Assembly (NCBI GenBank): GCA_947396885.1
Contig: OX377205.1
Span: 20,137,407 to 20,201,406, forward strand
Reading direction: 5' to 3'
DNA length: 64,000 bases
DNA from: Heligmosomoides polygyrus polygyrus
Taxonomy: Eukaryota > Nematoda > Chromadorea > Rhabditida > Heligmosomidae
Shown: piece after piece, positions 57,640-64,000 of the stretch
Layout of the letters: each line of letters opens with the position of its first letter
Position numbering within the stretch: the stretch's first letter is position 1
Program-made: the position numbers and the translations under genes
Notes under the pieces: model-generated
What the model was told of the DNA's origin: nothing
Databases searched by the model: none
The model's input: the letters and a program-made list of their open reading frames with translations, nothing else

Positions 57640-58596
57640 CTAGCCTGATATTGGGTATTTCTTCGCTATCAACTGCCACAGCAAGAATAACTTCGGTTCG
57701 CCATTATGTTGCCATTTCCAAACGGCTTCGAGGAAGTGGTCGTCCCAGAGGGCACCTTTCAGGCCGTTTTTCTTCTTAATATAACTCTTGATGTGGGACC
57801 AAGTGCTTTCAATCCTTTGCGTGTGTGCTCCCGAAGACGGATCAACGAAGTTTTCCTGGTGATTCACGGTTCTGTGAATGTAGCCGAGGTTCTGCAGGTT
57901 ACTATACCCCTTCCAGCAGTCTGTGTGTATGATACTGCCAGGAATGACGTGTTTGCAGATAATGGCTTCAAGGGTGGCTGCATCACGTGTTCCTGTTATC
58001 TCCACGAAGACTTCCTTAGAATCGTTCTCAATCCCTCCGACCATCCAGCTATCGCGTACAGATCTTCCGCGATTGTATTTCCGCTTCACCACGTACGTCT
58101 CGTCGATCTGTACCACTTTATTAGGCCCTCCAATCCTCCGCGGTTGCTGCTCCTCCAAGAACGATTCCACAATCACGTCTCTGAACCACTGGTCCCACTG
58201 TACGATGGTGTTCGTACACACTCCACAATGCCGCGCTCGAGCGTCCACTGTTCCCAGGTCGTCAACAAAGAGAATAGACGCCAGGAACACTTTCTTCCTG
58301 CACCCTTTCAGCTCTTCAAAAAATGTGCCCTTCAAGTATCCGATTTTTACATTGCCTTTCAGACGACATTGTTGACGATTGCATTCGAATTTTAATTTTA
58401 CGTCATTCCCACTCGGACCCTTTTCTCGGGAAATTGAGCGCGGACGACGACAGTTTGGGCATTTCCTTGTTTTCCATAAAAGGTCCCTTTCAGACAAAAA
58501 CTCGTCGAATTCCTCCGTGGTCATCCGATCTATTTCTCCCCAGGAACCAAACAGTGTTAGGTCCTTCAGGCTTTCCAGCTTCTCGGCAGCAGACAT
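57640..58596 (-). CDS. Merlin (IS1595/ISXO2-like) transposase, 318 aa, intact frame
   Basis: DDE-type transposase. ATG at 58596-58594 is chosen; five more codons upstream are open but without ATG. The N-terminal zinc ribbon is seen as RKCPNCRRPR with a second pair in FECNRQQC. Catalytic residues fit the family: Asp in VVQIDETYVVKRKYNRGR, Asp in SIIHTDCWKGY, and a third acidic position in AHTQRIESTWSHIK. No stop or frameshift. With near-identical TIRs and a clean target duplication this looks recently mobile, though activity cannot be judged from one copy. Confidence 0.9.
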   Translation of the reverse strand: MSAAEKLESLKDLTLFGSWGEIDRMTTEEFDEFLSERDLLWKTRKCPNCRRPRSISREKGPSGNDVKLKFECNRQQCRLKGNVKIGYLKGTFFEELKGCRKKVFLASILFVDDLGTVDARARHCGVCTNTIVQWDQWFRDVIVESFLEEQQPRRIGGPNKVVQIDETYVVKRKYNRGRSVRDSWMVGGIENDSKEVFVEITGTRDAATLEAIICKHVIPGSIIHTDCWKGYSNLQNLGYIHRTVNHQENFVDPSSGAHTQRIESTWSHIKSYIKKKNGLKGALWDDHFLEAVWKWQHNGEPKLFLLWQLIAKKYPISG

Positions 58597-58664
58597 TTCA
58601 CCTGGAATCAATCCAAGTTTAAGTTTACGATCACATATTGGCTTTAATTTGCTTCCAGATTTTA

Positions 58665-58792
58665 GGCAAGGGAAGGGACTCCGGGGTGTAGGTTATGTAA
58701 ACACGGGTGCGTAACTCGGCCACACCCCGGAGTCCCTTCCCTTGCCCAAATCTGTGCTCTCCTCCGCGTCAGCGGAGGAGAGCACAGAACAG
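58665..58792. repeat. CTCTCCTCCG family palindromes inside the Merlin element
   Basis: GGCAAGGGAAGGGACTCCGG pairs with its inverse at 58722-58748. A second hairpin, TGCTCTCCTCCGCG, pairs with GCGGAGGAGAGCA. It lies just outside the right Merlin TIR. Confidence 0.75.
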
Positions 58793-59099
58793 ATACTCGG
58801 ACGACCCCCCCCCCCCCAAGCAACATGGAGGACCATTCCGGTTAAATGGTAAGTGGTTTTGTATTGCTTACATAAATGTCTACCTAGGCATATATTTTTT
58901 TTTGAATTTTGCTAACCCCTCCGTTGTCACATAGCGCCCTGTTCTCACTAACGAACTATAAAACAAATAAAAGAAAACACAGGAGAAATTGGAGAAATTG
59001 AAAAGGGAACATGGTCTGAGGGAAAGCTACAAAGCTGTAGTACACTAAAGAAGTGTCAAAAAGGAAGAAACTTGACCTGTTGCCCCTATTATCGTTTTG

Positions 59100-59365
59100 A
59101 CTTTGTAATCTTAGAGGCGGCATGTGGTCGGGTCCAAAGCTTGCAGAAAAGAAGAATACAGAGCAAAAAATAAAAAAGAATCAGGTCCAGTATGGTTTTT
59201 CACGGAATCTGCTTCACGGAAGCAATGCGCGCTCTGTTCAGTTGGCCTCATTTCGTAGTGAAATCTCGTCCGTGGTGAGGGCGGCACCAGGTCTGCCTAC
59301 GGTAATCGAGCGCGTCGCTTCGCTCCTACAGTAATGGGAGACACCTAAAGTAACGCACCCGAAGC
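59100..59365. repeat. Repeat paralogous to 38175-38710, without the MITEs
   Basis: Shares GGCATCTGGTCG/GGCATGTGGTCG, TCGTAGTGAAAT, GAGCGCGTCGCTTCGCTCC and GGGAGACACCTAAAG. The two MITEs at 38393-38690 are absent here at the matching TAA. Confidence 0.7.
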
Positions 59366-60990
59366 AACGTTGACCAGATACGTTGCACTTGGACATAAAG
59401 ATGGCTGGTGTGGACCCTGATCAAGCATTTGATCGGGAGAATTGGCCTCACCACACCTGAAGAGCGGACACCGCCGCCAAGCGGGGCAGATGCTAATGAA
59501 AATGATGACGATCTGTCCCAATTTTTAGCAATGAATGGTCAAAAAACTAATGAACGATGGGGCGAATGGGTGAAATTTCTTCCGAATACAACACAGTCCA
59601 GTGAAAGCTTTCATTCACATCTGGTGTTAGGTCCCTTCCCCCTTAAAATTTTCACTCACTCGATCGCAGGATCCCGTACATAGCTCCATCCGTGCATCCG
59701 CGCAATATTAATGACCGGTAGGAGGGCTTACCTATTTCGCGGCCAGCTGGGTGACGTTCCGCTTATTCAGACTTTTTGTTCCCACTCTCACTAATTTGTC
59801 CTCGCTACACTTACCAAATCATGTCTTCTAGAATATCATCTACTGCCACATCCACCACTGTTGGTTACATTTTTCCTTACGAAACGGAATCAAGGATTCC
59901 GGGGCGGGTGCGGTTGTGTACAGGTGTTTTGGGACTAGACTCATATGTTGGCGTGATCGAGGGTTCGGCTCCCGAGCTGCACCAGATCCTGTTTTGAGCT
60001 ATTTTTTTGCCAACTACTCATTAAGAGCGTGATGCTTAGCGGAGATCATTATGTGGTACAGATCTGGAATCGGACCCTGATGATGTACACATGAGTCTGA
60101 AGTGCTAACCACTCCCACACGAAAGCATCTGCCGGAATACTTGAACTACTAGAATACTTGAAGCTGCAGTCCAGATAGCGTCCGTAAAACTTCACCTATC
60201 TTTACTTGTTTTGAAACTGACTCGCCGCAGGTATAGATTCTATATTTGGATTCAACGCGTTGGAAAACGTCAGGCAAGCTATGCCTTGTTGAAAAGTTCG
60301 GAGTAAGTTGGCAACTTTCCATGGAATCTTCAGCATCGACGAATTACGCACTCTAAGGCCCATGTTATACCTAATGATAAGCTTCCATGTTGAACACGCG
60401 ACGCGATAAATCGATATGGGAGCTTATATAATAATTAGGCTTCGCTCAGGATGAGCGGTGGTATAACAAAAGCCTAAAGCCTATCGATGACATCCCCTCC
60501 CCTTCCCGACCGCTATGAACGACGCAAGCGACGGGAACGTGGAACCGTGAACAGTTTTTAAGACTGCCACGCAGAATTTATCGAACTATCGATTGAAATT
60601 TCTTGCACAGCTGACCAGTCGTCCCATCCGGGTTATTAGGTGTTGATGGTCCTACAGCGAATGCCCTTAGCCCCTTCGCGGCCAATGTCGTATAGTGCCA
60701 TCCGATACTTATTTGTCGCCTCGCACAACTTCAAGCAACCATGGACGAAAGCGTAAGGATTTGTCCTGAAGCATTCCTCGCCTGTTCCTGAACTATACGT
60801 AAGCCAATTAATAGGTGGTTAGTTTCCTGGGTTAGCTTTATCCACGAAGGTGTTAACCTTCTCACGACACGAGTGATCTTCACGTGACCGCCACGTGGCA
60901 CAGCTCGCATTTTTCCGCGCGGAGAGTAAGAAAGATAGATATGATTAGATATGAGTGAAACAGTAACTAATGGAGTTCCCATGGACCATC
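59366..60990. other. Spacer with one coding-like stretch
   Basis: 59445-59640 reads PPPSGADANENDDDLSQFL and NERWGEWVKFLPN in one frame before a GTGTTAGG donor-like site. It may be an exon of a plus-strand gene, but no acceptor in phase was found. Confidence 0.3.
60357..60474. mobile_element. PIF/Harbinger-type MITE, diverged, 118 bp
   Basis: Ends GGCCCATGTTATACC and GGTATAACAAAAGCC; TAA at 60354-60356 and 60475-60477. Confidence 0.75.
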
Positions 60991-61001
60991 TTGACCACAT
61001 A

Positions 61002-61215
61002 CAGTCCCCTCCCGTTATAACGCCTCCGGATAAGACTGGACTCTCGATATAACGTAAATTTTGTCTGGCCCCGGCCAGCTTACCTTTACGCCAATTCAGA
61101 TCAACTCCGCTTAAGACGCATCGGTTACAACGCTACTCCCGTTACAGCGCGGTTTTGGGAGGAACCCTGCGTTCAAAATGACTCCCGTTATAACGCGACC
61201 CGGTCTCAGTTCCGG
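61002..61215. mobile_element. pogo/Tigger-like terminus
   Basis: Begins after TA with CAGTCCCCTCCCGTTATAAC. Several TATAACG or TTACAACG-type units follow, as in the ends of pogo/Tigger elements. The matching end is not in the window and no transposase is seen. Confidence 0.5.
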
Positions 61216-62360
61216 TCCCACACGGAAAAGGAAGACGAGCAAGATGCTGATTGCGTCTGAGGTCAGACCTACCCTCTATTGCCTCGTTCGTTTTCGCAGT
61301 TAGCATCTGTGCGACAAAGAATTGGATGCATGTAGAAGTTTTTCATGAGTGCGCGGCCCACAAGTGTTCATAGTCAGCAGTATGTCGAGCACAGTTGGAA
61401 ACTCTCGGTAGGCGTTAGAAGCTGCCGTATGTTGGGAGATCCTTCATCAGGAACGACAGAAGGTGTGGATTGAAGCCAAAATTATTCGAAACAACATCCT
61501 ACACATTCGTATTAAGCCTAGAGCAGCTGCTATAGCGGTTATGTGCTGTCGCATGTTGGTTTGTTGCGATCGGAACTCTAGCGTCATGCGGGACTTCTAC
61601 CTGCACCCTCTGCCTTCCGGACTGAATTACAACAGCAGCGCTGTTTGCTCACAAGCAGCATTCCGATATCGTGGAAGGGTGCTGAGGGGCCCCAACAACG
61701 AGGATTTAGTAGATGCGGCGCGCGATTTAACAGCGCTGATAGCGTAATGGGCTAGCATCATGGAAATGTGCTCTGCTAAAATCCCTGAAAACAGTCTGGA
61801 AGGTAGAGCGCGGGTCCATATCCCGCCTGACACGAGAGTTTTGATGGCGGCAGAAGATATTGCAACATCAGGTTACACAGTTTTGTTGTTGATCAGATCT
61901 AACCATCCTCTGGTACTCGTTATTCCTCACACATATCTGTCATACACATGCGTAGAGCACATAGTACTCCGAGGACAAGACTTCGTTAATAATCTAGAGA
62001 TGGTCCTTGCCTTCAAACTCTCCTCATGGTCACACATTTCATTGCCTCAGAGATATTTAGCTATTGCATGCGTTTCTAAATAAATCTACACGTAAAAGAG
62101 TCTGAAAAAGTCAGCTCCGGTTAGGTGTATATTAGTGGACGCAGTGATTAATATTGTATTATTGAATGTTTGATAGCTTTCCATGAACTATTTTTATAAT
62201 GGTGTCGGACGACATCGTCGGACAATGTCGTGAGAAGGTTAGCCATCAGCAACTACGGACGCGAAGGGAATGCGAAAAAACGAGAAGGGGTTTACAGTGA
62301 TGCGCGAACTCGTTGTCTAATGATTTATAGGGGCCAATGGTCTTGAATGTTCCATTACTT
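61216..62360. other. Spacer after pogo-like end
   Basis: Open stretch 61463-61747 gives no recognised protein. No repeat boundary seen. Confidence 0.3.
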
Positions 62361-62407
62361 TGACGGAAGGGGCCAATATTGAACAGTTCTCAGGATCTCC
62401 TTTACAG

Positions 62408-62513
62408 ATGCGCCGTCCTGTTGATTGCGCCACACAAACGCCTGAAAGAAGAACGCGTGCCTCGCCGGCTGAACCACCAGGAAATAAGCCAGGCAAGAAG
62501 CGATCCATGAAAG
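62408..62513 (+). CDS. Putative internal exon, basic peptide
   Basis: A TTTACAG acceptor, 106 open bases and a GTAAGG donor encode MRRPVDCATQTPERRTRAS followed by PAEPPGNKPGKKRSMK. The acceptor is in phase 0, matching the phase 0 donor of the exon at 53308-53468, so the two could be consecutive exons across an 8.9-kb intron that holds the Merlin element. No domain is recognised. Confidence 0.4.
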
Positions 62514-62636
62514 GTAAGGCATCTAAGCTCAATACCTCGTTCAAATTCCCTCGTCAACTGCTGCACACAAGCAAAGTTGCTGCAGTTCTTTCGTGGCGTA
62601 CAGAACAAGTGCTGGCTGGACTATTAGCGTGGGAAC

Positions 62637-62845
62637 TCTGTGTTCTCCTCCGCTGACACTGCGACAAAGCATTAATCTGGATACTACGCGGAGGAGAGCA
62701 CAGATTTGGGCAGGGTAAGGGACTCCAGGGTGTGACTCGAGTGACGCGCCCGTGTTAAAATTGCCTACATCCTGTAATTCTCTCCTTTGCCAAATTCGGA
62801 AGTAGATAAAACACGGATCTGTAATCGAAACGAAGAGATAATAGT
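62637..62845. repeat. CTCTCCTCCG family, copy 3
   Basis: TGTGTTCTCCTCCGC and GCGGAGGAGAGCACAG flank about 40 bp, then AAGGGACTCCAGGGTG and AACACGGATCTGTAATCGAA. Confidence 0.7.
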
Positions 62846-63178
62846 ACCACCCCACTTCAGTGAAAAGTTAGGCATTCATGCGGTAGTTATAGGTCGATCA
62901 CTTAGAGTGCAACCAGTCGTTCCCAAACACCAGCCAGCTGCGTTCTGTGCTCGGCGGCTCTTTTTCTCTTTCTCCTTGTTCTAAAAAGTTCGCTATTTGA
63001 TTCCCTGAGTTTAAAAATGAAATATATAGTTTTTTTTTGATTTTTGCTTAAGCCCAGAGCGGCTGTTATAGAAGATAGAAAGCTGTTAGAAGGATGTTTA
63101 GTTGCCATCAAAACTCTTGCGCCAGGCGAGACTCGAACCCCGCACCTTCTGATTTTCGGGCAGCGATGCTACGCCTTA

Positions 63179-63312
63179 GGCTCCGTTTATACTTCGACGC
63201 CGAGCGACGCGACGCCACATATAGTGGCCGTATTGATTGAGCGACGCGATCGATCAATTTGGCCACTTTACATGCTGTCGCGTCGCTCGGCGTCGGAAGT
63301 ATAAACAGGGCC
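63179..63312. mobile_element. PIF/Harbinger-type MITE, family B, first of a pair in a tRNA-like gene
   Basis: Ends GGCTCCGTTTATACTTCG and GAAGTATAAACAGGGCC; TTA at 63176-63178 and 63313-63315. Confidence 0.88.
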
Positions 63313-63315
63313 TTA

Positions 63316-63454
63316 GGCCCCATTTATACTTCGACGCCAAGCGACGCGACGCCGCGTATTGTGGCGATATTGATCGGGCGGACGCGATTGATCAATTTGG
63401 CCACAATGCGTGGCGTGGCGTGGCTTCGCTTGGCGTCGAAGTATGAACGGGGCC
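63316..63454. mobile_element. PIF/Harbinger-type MITE, family B, second of a pair
   Basis: Ends GGCCCCATTTATACTTCG and GAAGTATGAACGGGGCC; TTA at 63313-63315 and 63455-63457. Confidence 0.88.
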
Positions 63455-64000
63455 TTACACCACCAGCGCTGTTTGACCGAATAAACATCACGATGCCTTC
63501 CTAGTAGCAATCGCCTATCATTGCGTAGGATCGCTGCCCAGAATCTATCGAAATCAGCTTGTGCTAAATTCAAGGGTTATCAGTTACGTGTGCTCATTTC
63601 TCAATCTGAGCCTCCTCCATCTGTTGCCTACCGATTTTCGAAGTTGTCTTAGCTCCATTCAGGCATGGAGGAACATTCGTAGTATTGGTCATGAAATTCC
63701 CACCAATCTTGGGTGATGTTTCATTTTATTTGTTTATTTATGGACGCACGGAAAGTGCGTTTAAAACAGTTAGTTGTCCTAGTAAGTAATACGAGAATAG
63801 CCTTGTCCCCTAATGACGATAAAACACCTAGCGAAAAAAGAACAAAAAAAAAAGCAAAAAAAAACGCCAGTAGAAGAAACGGAAAAGGAAACGTCAACAG
63901 AAACCATCGAAAAGAAAGGTACGCAAACAACAAATTGTCAAGAATAGCGTGAACTGAAGGCGTAAATAGACTCTTATATTTGGGAAATCTCTGAGCTGAT

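Larger units (their letters stand above)
57413..58938 (-). mobile_element. Merlin-type DNA transposon, 1526 bp, apparently intact
   Basis: Long near-identical TIRs: 57413-57556 and 58794-58938, starting GGCGCTATGTGACAACGG. The 8-bp duplication CTGTTCTC lies at 57405-57412 and 58939-58946. Eight-base duplications, GG-type ends and an IS1595-like transposase define Merlin. A 60-130 bp palindromic repeat lies between the right TIR and the gene (58665-58790). Confidence 0.93.
63118..63469 (-). pseudogene. tRNA-like gene split by two tandem MITEs
   Basis: The 5' part (63469-63458) and 3' part (63178-63118) join into 73 nt that align with the tRNA-like gene at 25720. It has a GCGCTGG/CTGGCGC acceptor stem, a D arm, and GGTTCGAGTC in box B. 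Two PIF-like MITEs (63179-63312 and 63316-63454) occupy a TTA/TAA site in the D loop, and that trinucleotide is repeated at each junction. The T loop has an extra G. Box A is broken, so Pol III transcription is unlikely. Confidence 0.65.

Noticed and set aside
61463..61747. Transposase gene for the pogo-like end
   Set aside because: The open frame shows no helix-turn-helix or DDE motifs of pogo/Tigger proteins.

Overview
Eukaryotic, AT-rich DNA, almost certainly from a parasitic nematode of the strongylid/hookworm type. The reasons are short-intron genes mixed with long introns full of transposons, nematode-style splice acceptors, four recognisable animal genes, and RTE-type retrotransposon, mariner and Merlin sequences of kinds common in that group. 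The species call is inference; the nematode call is firmer.

Genes. Four genes lie on the minus strand in the left half. A ZIP (SLC39) metal transporter (3832-5500) runs off the left edge. mcm-10 (12647-26181) has 19 exons that join in frame into 762 residues. pbs-5, proteasome beta-5 (26464-29924), has 7 exons and 284 residues. A Jagunal homologue (32482-36640) has 5 exons and 189 residues. I assembled these by matching splice sites, codon phase and family signatures. pbs-5 ends only 282 bases before the mcm-10 start, with a poly(A) signal between them, so they may form an operon. On the plus strand, five in-phase exons (45903-47425) encode a low-complexity protein I do not recognise, and two more putative exons (53308-53468, 62408-62513) may continue it.

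Mobile DNA fills the rest. A tRNA-derived SINE of about 300 bp recurs at least eight times. One copy is split by a 2.8-kb hAT element with an 8-bp target duplication, which itself carries a decayed RTE retrotransposon. A 1.5-kb Merlin element (57413-58938) has an apparently intact transposase. A deleted mariner (21166-22057) sits inside an older TA-flanked element, inside mcm-10 intron 8. At least twelve MITEs have TAA/TTA target duplications and GGCC-type ends (PIF/Harbinger-like). They fall into several families, and one pair splits a tRNA-like gene. Foldback elements, minisatellites and palindromes add to this.

Layout: 1-3550 SINE/hAT/RTE nest; 3.8-5.5 kb ZIP; 5.6-12.5 kb SINEs, hAT ends and a foldback; 12.6-29.9 kb mcm-10 and pbs-5; 29.9-36.6 kb spacer and jagunal; 37-45 kb MITE clusters and Penelope and minisatellite remnants; 45.9-47.4 kb plus-strand gene; 47.5-57 kb tandem repeats and MITEs; 57.4-58.9 kb Merlin; 59-64 kb remnants and the split tRNA-like gene.
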